From contig CAVSET010000006.1 of the NCBI GenBank assembly GCA_963727075.1, forward strand, positions 1,984,001 to 2,048,000: 64,000 bases of DNA, given 5' to 3'. This DNA is from Bog-756 sp963727075 (lineage in GTDB: Bacteria; Actinomycetota; Acidimicrobiia; Acidimicrobiales; RAAP-2). Position numbers and translations under genes: made by a program. A model generated the notes under the pieces. That model was not told where the DNA came from. It saw only the letters and a program-made list of their open reading frames with translations, and made no database searches. Below, piece by piece: positions 26,261-35,548 of the stretch. Position 1 is the first letter of the stretch, and each line of letters starts with the position of its first letter.

Positions 26261-26843
26261 CGCCAAGCCCAGCGGGCACGACCGGCGAGGTAAGGGGAAG
26301 GGAGCTGTCTCCTCCGCCGTGGTCGCCGCCGCCACAGTGGGCATCACCGGGGTCACGCTCAACTGGGCGGTCCGGACATCGCCGACGGCCACCGCCACTT
26401 CCCCAGTGAGTTCCCGGGCTGTCGACGAGGCCCGGCAGATCGCCGCCGACGAGAAGGCCCTCGCTCAACTGCGTGAGTCGATCGCGGCCAACACTCAGCA
26501 GCTCGACTCACTGGGGAATGTCGCAGCGGGAACTGCCCCCACCCCCGCAACGGGTACCCCCACGGCACCCACGACCGGCGGATCGGGAGGCCCTGCCGGC
26601 TCCCCAGGCACCGCCTCACCCCAGGGCCGGGCCGCGGGAGGAGCGGTGACGCCGGCGAACGGGGCCCCCTCGCCCGTATCGGGCGCGCCGTCATCGGCCG
26701 CGCCGGCCCGACCGGCACCAGGTCCGGTGGCCATCGCCCCGGCACCGGTGGCGGCTCCGACCCCGGTGACTACGCCGGCCCCGGTGGCGACGGCGCCTCC
26801 CCCGGTGACGGCAACGACCGGGGCATCACCGGCCAAGCCCTGA
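26247..26843 (+). CDS. Membrane-anchored Pro/Ala/Thr-rich protein of the redox cluster
   Basis: About 198 aa. A basic N-terminus and one transmembrane segment (AVVAAATVGITGVTLNWAV) lead to an external helix (EARQIAADEKALAQLRESIA), then about 110 residues of Pro/Ala/Thr/Gly low complexity. ATG 26247 is used, but GTG 26253 is better spaced from GGAG. It overlaps the preceding gene. The last residues read V-T-A-T-T-G-A-S-P; [S/T]-G-A-[S/T] resembles the core of ApbE flavinylation motifs, but the usual acidic residue and FMN-binding domain are absent. The function is unknown. Confidence 0.65.
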   Translation: MAVTDAKPSGHDRRGKGKGAVSSAVVAAATVGITGVTLNWAVRTSPTATATSPVSSRAVDEARQIAADEKALAQLRESIAANTQQLDSLGNVAAGTAPTPATGTPTAPTTGGSGGPAGSPGTASPQGRAAGGAVTPANGAPSPVSGAPSSAAPARPAPGPVAIAPAPVAAPTPVTTPAPVATAPPPVTATTGASPAKP

Positions 26844-26847
26844 TCCC

Positions 26848-27804
26848 GTGATCACCGATACGAAGGACCACGTCCTGGGTGAGGTGCGAGCCATGGCCTC
26901 CGACATCGCCATCCATGGTGTCGACGCCGAAGGGTCCGCGTGTGTTCGCTCGACGGTGACCGGTGCCCTCCGGGTCTTCACCTCGGTGGACGCAGCCTGT
27001 ACCCGGTTCGATGCTTCCAGTCCCCTCATGACGGCCAATGCCCACCCGGACCGGTGGCACACCGTCCCGCTCGTCCTCTTTCAGGCCGTGGTCGCCGCGC
27101 ATCGGGCCCATGAGCGGACTCACGGACGGTTCGACCCTCGGGTGCTCGGTGACTTGGTCCGGCTCGGGTACGACCGGAGCCTCCCCTTTGCCGATGGCGG
27201 GGTGGTGACGGACAGCCGGCCCGGGGTTCGGCGGCGCCTGGGTCCGTGGCGACCGCGGTTCCGCGGTGGGCGTCGTCCGGAGATAAACCTGGGGGGCCTC
27301 CCCATCGACCTGGGCGGCATCGGCAAGGGACTGGCCGTGCGGTGGGCCGCCGAGCAATTGGACTGTGCCGTCGATTCCTATCTGATCGAGGCGGGCGGAG
27401 ATTGTGCCTGTCGGGGCGGGGGCCCGGACGGGGATGGCTGGCGGATCGGCATCGAGGATCCCACGGGCGGGCACGACCCCATCACCGTCCTCGAGCTTCG
27501 GGACATGGCCTGTGCCACGTCGTCCATCCGCATCCGGCACTGGCGCTCCGGTGATCGGACCGTCCATCACCTGGTCGACCCGAGGACGGGGTCCCCGGGC
27601 GGACCGGGCCTCATTGCGGTGACTGTGGTCGCCGCCGATCCCGCCGACGCCGAGGTGCTCAGCAAGACGCTGTTCCTTCACGGTCGGGATGGCATCGCCA
27701 CTGCCGCCGCTCGGCGGAACGCCGCCGCCATGTGGGTCGATGCCAACGGCGGCATCGGGGAGAGCCGGCGCCTGGCCCGTCATGTCCTGTGGCGGGCGGC
27801 ATGA
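26848..27804 (+). CDS. apbE: ApbE family FAD:protein FMN transferase
   Basis: Attaches FMN covalently to Ser/Thr of extracytoplasmic redox proteins, using FAD. 318 aa from GTG 26848 (ATG 26893 is an alternative; neither has a strong RBS). Family motifs are LPIDLGGIGKGLAVRWAAE, LIEAGGDCACRGG and, near the C-terminus, ATSSIRIRHW then HHLVDPRTGSPG. No signal peptide or lipobox is seen, whereas many ApbE proteins are exported. It lies between two low-complexity exported proteins and the ferric-reductase-like gene, whose start overlaps its stop (ATGA). Its flavinylation target is not obvious in the window. Confidence 0.88.
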   Translation: MITDTKDHVLGEVRAMASDIAIHGVDAEGSACVRSTVTGALRVFTSVDAACTRFDASSPLMTANAHPDRWHTVPLVLFQAVVAAHRAHERTHGRFDPRVLGDLVRLGYDRSLPFADGGVVTDSRPGVRRRLGPWRPRFRGGRRPEINLGGLPIDLGGIGKGLAVRWAAEQLDCAVDSYLIEAGGDCACRGGGPDGDGWRIGIEDPTGGHDPITVLELRDMACATSSIRIRHWRSGDRTVHHLVDPRTGSPGGPGLIAVTVVAADPADAEVLSKTLFLHGRDGIATAAARRNAAAMWVDANGGIGESRRLARHVLWRAA

Positions 27805-28625
27805 GCGTGCATCTCCCCGTCGTCGGCGACGCCACCGCCCCCGGTGCGGCACCGCGACCGCGCCCCTTGCCCGTGCCCGAGCTCTCCACGGTCTTGGCCA
27901 CCAGCAACTCCATCGGCGCTGTCATCGAGCCCGACCGGGTCGTGCTGGCCGATCCACCGGGGGCCGGCAATGCCGGCAGCGTGCTGCGCGACACTCTGCT
28001 CTTGGGAGTGGTGCTGGGAGGCTCCGTTGCCCTGGGCTATGGGATCTCATCACCGGGGAGGTCGCTCGTCCACAATCGGATGCTGCCGTGGATCCTCGGG
28101 CGAAGCCTTGGGGTGGCCGCGTACCTGACGCTCACCGCGCTTGTTCTCCTGGGCCTCTGGCTCAGGCATCCCTGGCGGACAAGGGCGTGGTCACCCCGTC
28201 CCGAATCGCTGCTCCGGGGACACGTCGTCCTCGCCGCCAGCACCGTGGCGCTGCTGGCCGGCCACGTGACCTCGATCGCCCTCGACCGCTACGCCGGCGT
28301 CGGTTGGACCGGAGTTCTCGTGCCGGGACAGGCCCACTATCGGCCGACTGCGGTGGCTTTCGGCACCGTGGCGCTCTACGCACTGGTGCTGGTGGGTGGC
28401 ACTGCCGCCCTGGCCGGTGTCATCGGCAGGAGGGTCTGGTTTCCGATCCACACGCTGTCGGCCAGTGTGTTCTGCCTCTGTGTGGTCCACGGGGTATTGG
28501 CCGGTAGCGACAGCCATGCCCTGCGATGGATGTACGTCGCCACCGGAGTCGTGGTGATGGCGGTCCAGATCACGCGATGGAGCGTCCGGTACGCCAACCG
28601 CCACCCCGAGCTGGAATTCGAATGA
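27801..28625 (+). CDS. Ferric-reductase-like transmembrane protein
   Basis: 274 aa; the ATG overlaps the apbE stop. After a soluble N-terminal region of about 75 residues come some six membrane helices. Paired histidines that could bind two hemes are in LLRGHVVLAASTVALLAGHV and in IHTLSASVFCLCVVHG. This is the pattern of the ferric reductase-like transmembrane (FRD) fold, which passes electrons across the membrane. No FAD/NAD-binding domain is attached; the NuoF-like protein encoded next could supply electrons. A direct role in metal or quinone reduction is inferred. Confidence 0.75.
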   Translation: MSVHLPVVGDATAPGAAPRPRPLPVPELSTVLATSNSIGAVIEPDRVVLADPPGAGNAGSVLRDTLLLGVVLGGSVALGYGISSPGRSLVHNRMLPWILGRSLGVAAYLTLTALVLLGLWLRHPWRTRAWSPRPESLLRGHVVLAASTVALLAGHVTSIALDRYAGVGWTGVLVPGQAHYRPTAVAFGTVALYALVLVGGTAALAGVIGRRVWFPIHTLSASVFCLCVVHGVLAGSDSHALRWMYVATGVVVMAVQITRWSVRYANRHPELEFE

Positions 28626-29968
28626 TCGACATCGCAACCCTGCGGCCGCCCGCGGTCGAAGCCGGAACCGGGTTCCGCGTGGGTGGTCTCGGCGATCAGG
28701 GCACCTGGTTGCTGTCGGGCCCCCCGGCCACCGACGCCCCCGAGGAACTCGTATCCCATCTGGCCAGGTTCGGATTGCCGCCCGTCGGCGATGCCGTCCG
28801 CGCGTCACTTTCCTGGCTGCGTCAGAGCGGTCTCCAGGGTCGGGGGGGCGGAGGTTTCCCATTGGCGTCGAAGCTGGACACCGCCCGCCTGGCGCCAGGC
28901 GAACCACTCGTGGTCGTCAACGCCAGCGAGAGCGAACCCGCCAGTCGCAAGGACTGGACGTTGTGCTGCCACCGGCCCCACCTCGTCCTCGATGGCGCCG
29001 CCATCGCCGCGGCCATCGTGGGTTCGGCGGAAGCGGTCGTCCATCTGCACCGGGGGACCATGGGTGCCGCCAGACCCATGGCGCGGGCCATCGCCGAGCG
29101 TCGGGCAGCCGGACTGGCAGATCCAAGGTGGAGGGTGTCGCTCGGGCCGGATCGCTACGTCGCCGGGGAGTCGAGCGCCGTCGCCTCCCTTCTCCAGGGC
29201 GGCGAGGCCCGACCCCTCTTCTCCCCGGTACCGATGGCCCTCCGGGGACCTTCGGGCCGGCCGACGGTGGTCAGCAACGCGGAGACGATGGCCCACGTCG
29301 GGCTCCTCGTCAGAACGGGCGTCGCCGCCTGGCAGTCCGGTGGGGCGCCGTCGTCCCCTGGGCCACATCTGCTCACACTGGTGGGGGCGGTGCCGGACCC
29401 AGGGAAGGTGGTCGAGCTGGTCGGACCAGCGACCATCGGTGAGATCCTGGCCGCGTCCGGGCACGGTCAGTCACCGGCGGCCGTGCTGGTGGGTGGCTAT
29501 GCGGGCACCTGGATCGACGGAGACGTTGCGTGGCAGACCCCATTCGACCGGACGGCACTCGGCTGTCTGGGTGCCGAGCCCGGGTGCGGACTGCTCGGTG
29601 TGCTGCCCCACGGGTCCTGCGGGCTCACTGAAACGGCCCGGTTGGTGGAGTATCTGGCCGCCGAGACGGCCGGCCAGTGCGGTCCCTGCGTCAACGGGCT
29701 CCCCCTGTTGGCCAAGGCGTTCAGCGAACTGGCCGCGGGGTCCCTCCGCCATCGTGGTCTTCGGCGGCTCGCCGCTCTGGGCGACGCCATCGACGCCAGC
29801 GGGGCATGCCGTCACCCCGATGGGGTGGTCCGGCTGGTGCGCTCCGCGCTCGAGGTCTTCGAGGACGACGTCGCCCGGCACCTCGCTGGACGTTCCTGCC
29901 GAGGCGCGGCTCACCCCCCGGTCTTCCAGGTTCCAGACGCGAACCGGCGGGACAGGGAGTGGAGATGA
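28622..29968 (+). CDS. NuoF-like NADH-binding flavin/Fe-S protein
   Basis: 448 aa; ATG overlaps the previous stop (ATGA). The N-terminal flavin/NADH domain has LQGRGGGGFPLASKL, VVVNASESEPASRKD and the FMN-site region YVAGESSAVASLLQGG. An SLBB-like part follows and the C-terminal Fe-S region reads ETAGQCGPCVNG with a later G-A-C-R-H. In NuoF the motif is ESCGxCxPC; here the first cysteine position is Ala, leaving three cysteines (C-x2-C...C). It probably accepts electrons from NAD(P)H and passes them to the small ferredoxin encoded next. The actinobacterial NuoF-like group is known but poorly characterised. Confidence 0.82.
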   Translation: MIDIATLRPPAVEAGTGFRVGGLGDQGTWLLSGPPATDAPEELVSHLARFGLPPVGDAVRASLSWLRQSGLQGRGGGGFPLASKLDTARLAPGEPLVVVNASESEPASRKDWTLCCHRPHLVLDGAAIAAAIVGSAEAVVHLHRGTMGAARPMARAIAERRAAGLADPRWRVSLGPDRYVAGESSAVASLLQGGEARPLFSPVPMALRGPSGRPTVVSNAETMAHVGLLVRTGVAAWQSGGAPSSPGPHLLTLVGAVPDPGKVVELVGPATIGEILAASGHGQSPAAVLVGGYAGTWIDGDVAWQTPFDRTALGCLGAEPGCGLLGVLPHGSCGLTETARLVEYLAAETAGQCGPCVNGLPLLAKAFSELAAGSLRHRGLRRLAALGDAIDASGACRHPDGVVRLVRSALEVFEDDVARHLAGRSCRGAAHPPVFQVPDANRRDREWR

Positions 29969-30213
29969 GCGTCCTCGTCCGGATCGATCCGACCCGTTGC
30001 CGTGGGCATGCCATCTGCGCGCTGTTCTTCGCCGAGGGCATCGAGCTCGACCGGTGGGGGTACGGGCGGGTCCTCGAGACGAGCCCGGGCGACGCCAGAA
30101 GCATCAAACGGGCGCGGCGAGCCGCGGCCGCCTGCCCGAACGATGCGGTGGTCGTATTCGAGCGGGATGGCGGATCGAATCCCGCTTCTGACCTGGGGAG
30201 TCTTTGGGGATGA
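29965..30213 (+). CDS. Small three-cysteine ferredoxin
   Basis: 82 aa; ATG overlaps the NuoF-like stop. The Cys pattern is R-C-R-G-H-A-I-C (C-x5-C) and a distant A-A-A-C-P, as in single-cluster 3Fe-4S ferredoxins of actinobacterial P450 and redox clusters. The order NuoF-like, ferredoxin, FRD-type membrane protein suggests a short electron relay. It is cytoplasmic (no signal). Confidence 0.85.
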   Translation: MSVLVRIDPTRCRGHAICALFFAEGIELDRWGYGRVLETSPGDARSIKRARRAAAACPNDAVVVFERDGGSNPASDLGSLWG

Positions 30214-30241
30214 TGCCAATTCGCCACCCGATTGAGCGAGG

Positions 30242-30838
30242 ATGAAGGGGTATGGGTACGCGGGTCCGCCAGCACCGTTCCCCAGCGGCGACGATGAGCA
30301 GGTCCTCCGTCCAATGAAGGTCCCTTGGTGGGCTCTGCCCGGGGTGGGTGCCATCCTCTTCACGCTGGGCATCGTGTCGGCGGCCCAAGGATCGCTGACC
30401 CTGGCCAGGGTGTCGCTACCGCATGAGGTCCAGCTCTCGAGCGCCGGAGCCGGGCGCCCAGCCGCCGCCTCACCGACCCCGGCCACTGCCCAAAGGGGAA
30501 CGGTGGTGACACCGTCGAGGCCAGTCGTCACCCAGGACGAAACTCTCGGTATCTCCGGATCACCGACCTCGGAAGCGGGGTCGACCCCGGCATCAAATGC
30601 CGGATCGTCGAGTCCTGCCAGGCAGTCCGAAGACGCGCCTTCGACCTCGTCGGTGCCCGGACCGGCAGTGCCCGAACCTTCGACTCCGGGGGAACCAGGT
30701 GGCGTTCCTAACGCCACGGTGCAACCGCCCACCGCAGCCACTACCACGGGCCCGGCCCAGCCAAGCCAGACCGAGGACCCTCCCCCCGGCAGCACCGTTC
30801 CCTCACCGTGGAACGGCTTCGCGCCAGGCGACCATTGA
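30242..30838 (+). CDS. Membrane-anchored Ser/Thr/Pro-rich protein of the redox cluster
   Basis: 198 aa, unrecognised. A short cytoplasmic tail (MKGYGYAGPPAPFPSGDDEQ) leads to one transmembrane segment near residues 28-50 (WWALPGVGAILFTLGIVSAA), then about 145 external residues rich in Ser, Thr, Pro, Gly and Ala. ATG 30242 has GCGAGG upstream. It lies 28 bp after the ferredoxin gene and its stop lies just before the kinase gene. It is the third low-complexity anchored protein in the cluster. A wall-spanning stalk or kinase-associated sensor is possible; nothing in the sequence proves it. Confidence 0.65.
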   Translation: MKGYGYAGPPAPFPSGDDEQVLRPMKVPWWALPGVGAILFTLGIVSAAQGSLTLARVSLPHEVQLSSAGAGRPAAASPTPATAQRGTVVTPSRPVVTQDETLGISGSPTSEAGSTPASNAGSSSPARQSEDAPSTSSVPGPAVPEPSTPGEPGGVPNATVQPPTAATTTGPAQPSQTEDPPPGSTVPSPWNGFAPGDH

Positions 30839-30873
30839 GCCAAACCACTGACGTGCACCGACGCCGGCGGCGG

Positions 30874-32283
30874 ATGGGATCGGCTTCCCGCCTGGCGGCG
30901 TTCCTGGCCCTCCTGCTGGCGGCGATCCTGTCCATCACCGCCTTCGAGACCGAGCGCGTCTTCGCCAACCAGTCGATGGCCGCCACCACCCGAAACTTGG
31001 TGTCCGAGGTGGACAGCTTCGAGAAGGCCACGGCCGGCGAGGGCTCGACCGTCCTCGGGCCGTCGACCATCGCCTATCTCCAGAGCCGGGTGCTCCCCCA
31101 GGGTGAAGTGATCATGGTCCAGCTGCCGAGCGGTGCCCGGCTCGGTAGCGCTGGATCGGCGCCGTTGCTCCACAGCGACACGCTCGGAGCCTTGCTGACG
31201 CATCCTCCGAGCTCCAGCCGCTCGTACCGGTCGATGCTCGGAGGGATCGACACCCTGTACCTGGTGACCCCGATCAAGAGCGGGTCCACCTCGCTCGGGA
31301 CGATGATCGTCGCCTCGGACCTCTCCCAACTGCATTCGGACCAGAACCGGGTACTGGTGCTGGTCATCGGCGAGGCCCTAGTGGCACTGATCGGGGCCGT
31401 GGCTGGGGCCTACCTCTTGCTGCGGCGGCTCCTCCGCAATGTCGGGCGCATCACCTCGACGGCTGCCTCCATCGAGAGTGGAGACCTCGACCGCCGCCTC
31501 GGCGACCAGGGTACGGACGACGAAGTGGGTCAATTGGCGGCCACCTTCGACTCCATGCTCGATCGGCTGCAGGCGGCGATGACCACGCAACGCCAACTCC
31601 TGTCCGACGTCTCGCACCAGCTCCGCACGCCACTGACCGTGGCCCGAGGGCACCTCGAGGTGCTTTCCCGTCAGCAGACAGTCGATCAGAAGGAGGTGCG
31701 CGAGACCGTGGGAGTCGTCGTCGATGAACTGGACCATATGCGGGCACTGGTCGAGCGCCTTCTCATGCTGGGCCGGGCCCTCGAGCCGGACTTCCTCGAG
31801 GTCGAGAAGCTCGATCTGCGCACGTTCCTCTCCGACCTCTTCGACTCGGCTCGCGTACTGGCGAACCGGCGCTGGCTATTGGTGCCGGTACCTGACCTCG
31901 TCCTCGACGTGGACGTCTCGAAGCTCAGGGGGGCACTTCTCAACCTGATCGACAACGCCGTCCGAGCTACATCCAACAGTGACACGATCGAGATCGCCGC
32001 CCGGCGCGATCTGGTGCAGGGCAATCTGGTGCTCTCGGTGGACGACACCGGACCGGGAATTCCCCTCGCGCAGCTGACCGGAGTGATGGAGCGCTTTGGT
32101 CGCCTGGGCAGCGCTGACCGCGAAGGCAGCGGGCTGGGACTTGCGATCGTGAGGGCGGTGGCCGAGGGCCACGGCGGGACGTTCGAACTCGGGGCATCCC
32201 ATCTCGGAGGATGCCGGGCGGCCATCGTGCTCCCCGGAACACGGATCAGCGCTGGTGCTGTGACCGAGCCGGTCGGGGTCTGA
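30874..32283 (+). CDS. Sensor histidine kinase of the redox cluster
   Basis: About 469 aa from ATG 30874; TTG 30835, overlapping the preceding stop, is an alternative. Transmembrane helix 1 (RLAAFLALLLAAILSITAF) is followed by an extracellular sensor region of about 140 residues, helix 2 (VLVLVIGEALVALIGAVAG) and HAMP. The H-box is SHQLRTPLT (phospho-His about 248). The N-box is NLIDNAVRAT and the G-boxes are DDTGPGIP and GSGLGLAIV. It overlaps the response regulator gene by one base. The extracellular domain does not match a sensor I recognise. The signal may relate to envelope redox state, by context. Confidence 0.9.
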   Translation: MGSASRLAAFLALLLAAILSITAFETERVFANQSMAATTRNLVSEVDSFEKATAGEGSTVLGPSTIAYLQSRVLPQGEVIMVQLPSGARLGSAGSAPLLHSDTLGALLTHPPSSSRSYRSMLGGIDTLYLVTPIKSGSTSLGTMIVASDLSQLHSDQNRVLVLVIGEALVALIGAVAGAYLLLRRLLRNVGRITSTAASIESGDLDRRLGDQGTDDEVGQLAATFDSMLDRLQAAMTTQRQLLSDVSHQLRTPLTVARGHLEVLSRQQTVDQKEVRETVGVVVDELDHMRALVERLLMLGRALEPDFLEVEKLDLRTFLSDLFDSARVLANRRWLLVPVPDLVLDVDVSKLRGALLNLIDNAVRATSNSDTIEIAARRDLVQGNLVLSVDDTGPGIPLAQLTGVMERFGRLGSADREGSGLGLAIVRAVAEGHGGTFELGASHLGGCRAAIVLPGTRISAGAVTEPVGV

Positions 32284-32996
32284 TGCAGATCCTGGTGGTC
32301 GAGGACGATCGAGGGATCTCGTCATTCCTTGAGAAGGGCCTGAACGCCGAGGGCTACCGTACGACACTGGCTGGCACGGCCGACGAGGCCATGTCGGTGC
32401 TCTCGCAATCGGAACGACCGATTGACCTGGTTCTGCTGGACCTCGGACTTCCCTCCGGCGACGGCCAGGATGTTCTCCGTCAGCTCCGTCGGGACGGGCA
32501 CCACATGCCGGTCATCATCCTCACCGCCCGGGCCGAGGTGGCGGACAAGGTGGTCGGCCTCAATGCCGGCGCCAATGACTACGTGACGAAGCCGTTTGTG
32601 TTCGAGGAGCTGCTGGCCCGGATTCGGGCTGCGTCCCGGACCGCGGAGCAGCCGAACTCTTCGGAAATCGTGGTGGATGACCTGAGGTTGGACCTCCTGA
32701 CCAAAGTGGCGTGGCGGTCCGGCCGGCGCATCGATTTGGCCCCGAGGGAGTGGGCGCTCCTGGAGCTGTTCATGCGCCATCCGAACCAGGTTCTGTCCCG
32801 GACGCAGATTCTGAGCCATGTATGGGACTACTCATTCAATACCGGCAGCAATGTGGTCGACGTGTATGTCGGTTACTTGCGCCGCAAGCTCAATCGATCC
32901 GGGCTCCGACCGATGGTGGTAACGGTGCGTGGGGCCGGCTACCGGTTCATCGACGGGTCGGTCACTGACATCGCCGTTTCGAACACCACCGGGTAG
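32283..32996 (+). CDS. OmpR-family response regulator
   Basis: 237 aa. Receiver domain: acidic pocket VVEDDRG, phospho-acceptor Asp53 in LVLLDLGLPSGDG, and the conserved Lys in YVTKPF. The winged-helix DNA-binding domain has LAPREWALLELFM, VLSRTQILSHVW and VYVGYLRRKLNR ending VRGAGYRF. It is the partner of the adjacent kinase (TGATG junction). The 11-bp-spaced direct repeat at 25617-25636 is a plausible binding site, making the cluster autoregulated. Confidence 0.93.
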   Translation: MQILVVEDDRGISSFLEKGLNAEGYRTTLAGTADEAMSVLSQSERPIDLVLLDLGLPSGDGQDVLRQLRRDGHHMPVIILTARAEVADKVVGLNAGANDYVTKPFVFEELLARIRAASRTAEQPNSSEIVVDDLRLDLLTKVAWRSGRRIDLAPREWALLELFMRHPNQVLSRTQILSHVWDYSFNTGSNVVDVYVGYLRRKLNRSGLRPMVVTVRGAGYRFIDGSVTDIAVSNTTG

Positions 32997-33187
32997 ACGA
33001 CCTCGGCCGAGTCTGGTTGCCTTCTCACAAGGGTTGTTCCAATAGGGAGATGCCTCCGGCGCCGGCTGGCGCCCACTCTGGCTGTCGTTGGCTCTCGACC
33101 AGTCGTGGAGCCTCGGGGACTGCTTTCGAGAACACCCCCACTCCGCTTGTCAATGCGACAGACCGAACCCGTGACCTCCATCTGGGC

Positions 33188-35548
33188 TCAACTCAGGACT
33201 CGGAGATCGTTGCGCTTACCGGCGGAACCCTTCAGAAGCCGATCGACGATACCGGCCTCGAGGGGCCGGGCGAACAAGTATCCCTGTCCGATGTCGACAT
33301 GCTCGGATCTGAGTTGCATGAGTTGGTCCTCGTTCTCGATCCCTTCGGCGATGATCGTGAGTTCGAGCACCTTGCCCAACTGGACGAGGGTATGGACGAT
33401 GGCTGCGGTCTCTGATGAGGCCACGATCCCCGAGACGAACGACTGGTCGATCTTCAAGATGTCGATGGGGAATTGCCGCAGGTAGGCCAACGACGAGTAG
33501 CCGGTGCCGAAGTCGTCGATGGCGATGCCCACGCCGATGGACTTCAGAAGGGTCAGTCGAGCGAGGGTGGCCTGGACATCGTGCATCAGCGCCGTCTCGG
33601 TGAGCTCCAGAGTCAGCCGGGCCGGGTCGAAACCGCTCGCGTCGAGAGCGCGGTTCACGTCGTCGACAATCCGATCGCGCTCCAGCTGCACAGCCGAGAC
33701 ATTGACGGACACCGTGATCCCGTGGCCCTGACTCTGCCATGCCGCTCCTTGCTGGCATGCGGTCTTCGAGCACCCACTGGCCGACTGGCACGATCAGTCC
33801 ACTCGATTCGAGCGCCGGGATGAACTCCCCGGGTAGCACGATGCCCCTCTGCGGATGGCGCCAGCGTATGAGGGCCTCCATACCGATGATGGAGCCCGAG
33901 GCCAGGTCGACTGTGGGCTGGTACAGAAGGAAGAACTGGCCGTTCTCGAGGGCCCGATGGAGATCCACCTCCAGATGTCGGTGATCGTCCACGGATTCCT
34001 GCATCGAGTGAGAGAAAAGAACAGCACAACGCTTGCCGGCGGCCTTCGCTTGGTATAGCGCGATGTCGGCGTCTCGCAACAGCTCGTCGGGCGTGGTTCG
34101 ATCACCTTCGGCGATGCCGATACTGGCGGTCACCGCCAAGGGAACATCGCTGTCGGCGATTTCGAACGGTACGCGCAGGCCGTCGAGGATTCTGTCCGCC
34201 ACGATGTCGGCGCCGGTCTCGAGCGAAGCACCCTCGGCCAGGACCACGAACTCATCCCCGCCCAGACGCCCGACCGTGTCTCCCTCACGGAGCATCCCGT
34301 TCAGCCTGGCCCCGACGCCCGCCAACAGCTGGTCGCCGGCTTTGTGGCCGAGCGTGTCGTTGATGTCCTTGAAGTCGTCCAGATCGAGGAAGAAGGCCGC
34401 CACGGGCGAGCGCTCTCGACGGGCGCGTGCCAGCATCTGGCCGGCACGATCGAGGATCAGAGCTCGGTTGGGGAGTCCGGTGAGCGAATCGTGGAAGGCC
34501 TGGTGGTGAAGCTCGTCCGTGCGTTCACGCACCAGCTGGAGGGCCCGCGACCGGCTGGTTCCCAGCACGTAGAGCAGGAGGCCGAGCGAAAGGCTGACCA
34601 CGATGCCGGCCAGCAGGAGGGCCAGTGCACTTGGGTCGGTGATCACCCCACCCCCGATCGGAGCCCCGAACACCCGGACCTGCCATCCGTCGCCTATGCC
34701 GATCGCTACCGACTGCGCCCCCGAGGGCATTGGACCTGCTTTAAATGCGACAGCGGGGGATTCGGCCGTGTACCGCAATGCCACCGCCGTAGAAGGATGA
34801 TGCGCTAGAGCGGTGGCGAGAACCACACCCGGGAGAATGGAGGTTCCCGTCCATCCGATGAACGCATCTCGCCGGGCTTGGACCGTATCGCGGCACGAGA
34901 CCGCCGCGATAGACGGGCGTCCCGAGCACCAGCTCTGCGTTCTTCCCTGTTCCATAGGGTAGATAGGCGGACTGGCCCGTGTCCCGGGCTTTCAGGAGCT
35001 GGGTCCCCAACTCGGTGGCACAGAAGTCGAACCCGGCCGGAGTAGCCGATGGCGTCCGTGACTGTGTCGCAGTGGCCAAGCAGTAGTAGGGACGGTTTCC
35101 TGCCGGAGTGACCTGAAAGGTGCCGTCAGCGGCGAGAGGGCCAGTCGGGTCGGTCACAGCTCGCGCCGAGAATGCGCCCAGTTGTGACGCCGGGACCATC
35201 GCCAATTTCGGCAATGCCAATGACCTCCGGATATCGCTCGAATGCGCGGACCGAGCTCGTCCACTGGAGGAAGTAGCTCTGAGACGCATTGGGATTCTGG
35301 ACGACGAATGCCCCCGCGGCAACGACCAGGTCTTGCTCGTGCTGAATGGCCAGCTTCAGGGTCGACGCAATCTCCGTCGATGATGTGACAAAGTCCTGGC
35401 GCGATCGCTGACCTTGACTGCGCGCCACTGCCTGGGCTCCGAGGATCGAGCCGATGCTTCCGACAACCACCAGTGCCGCTGCCGCCGTCAACCAAGTACG
35501 GCGTCGGACTCCCACTGCCTTGCTGGCCTCAGGCAGCTGCGGCGCCAT
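33188..35548 (-). pseudogene. CHASE-GGDEF-EAL c-di-GMP enzyme, split over four frames
   Basis: One protein of about 785 aa is spread over four consecutive frames. Frame 1 (from 35548): transmembrane start TWLTAAAALVVVGSIGSIL and a CHASE sensor domain. Frames 2 and 3: rest of CHASE, second transmembrane helix (LLLAGIVVSLSLGLLLYVLG), then GGDEF with HDSLTGLPNRA and GRLGGDEFVVLAE, then the EAL start GMEALIRWRH. Frame 4: LTLELTETALM, AIDDFGTGYSSLAYL and IIAEGIENEDQ, ending 33188. Each junction (near 35190, 34900 and 33745) is fixed by removing one base. Both GGDEF and EAL motifs are intact, so the parent protein could make and break c-di-GMP. Confidence 0.82.

Noticed and set aside
26500..26830. 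Tandem DNA repeat in the Pro/Ala/Thr-rich region
   Set aside because: Repetition is at the level of amino-acid bias (PAP, PVT); no exact nucleotide unit repeats in register.
26770..27852. 360-codon leftward frame opposite apbE
   Set aside because: Composition is typical of a shadow frame; apbE motifs on the plus strand explain the openness.
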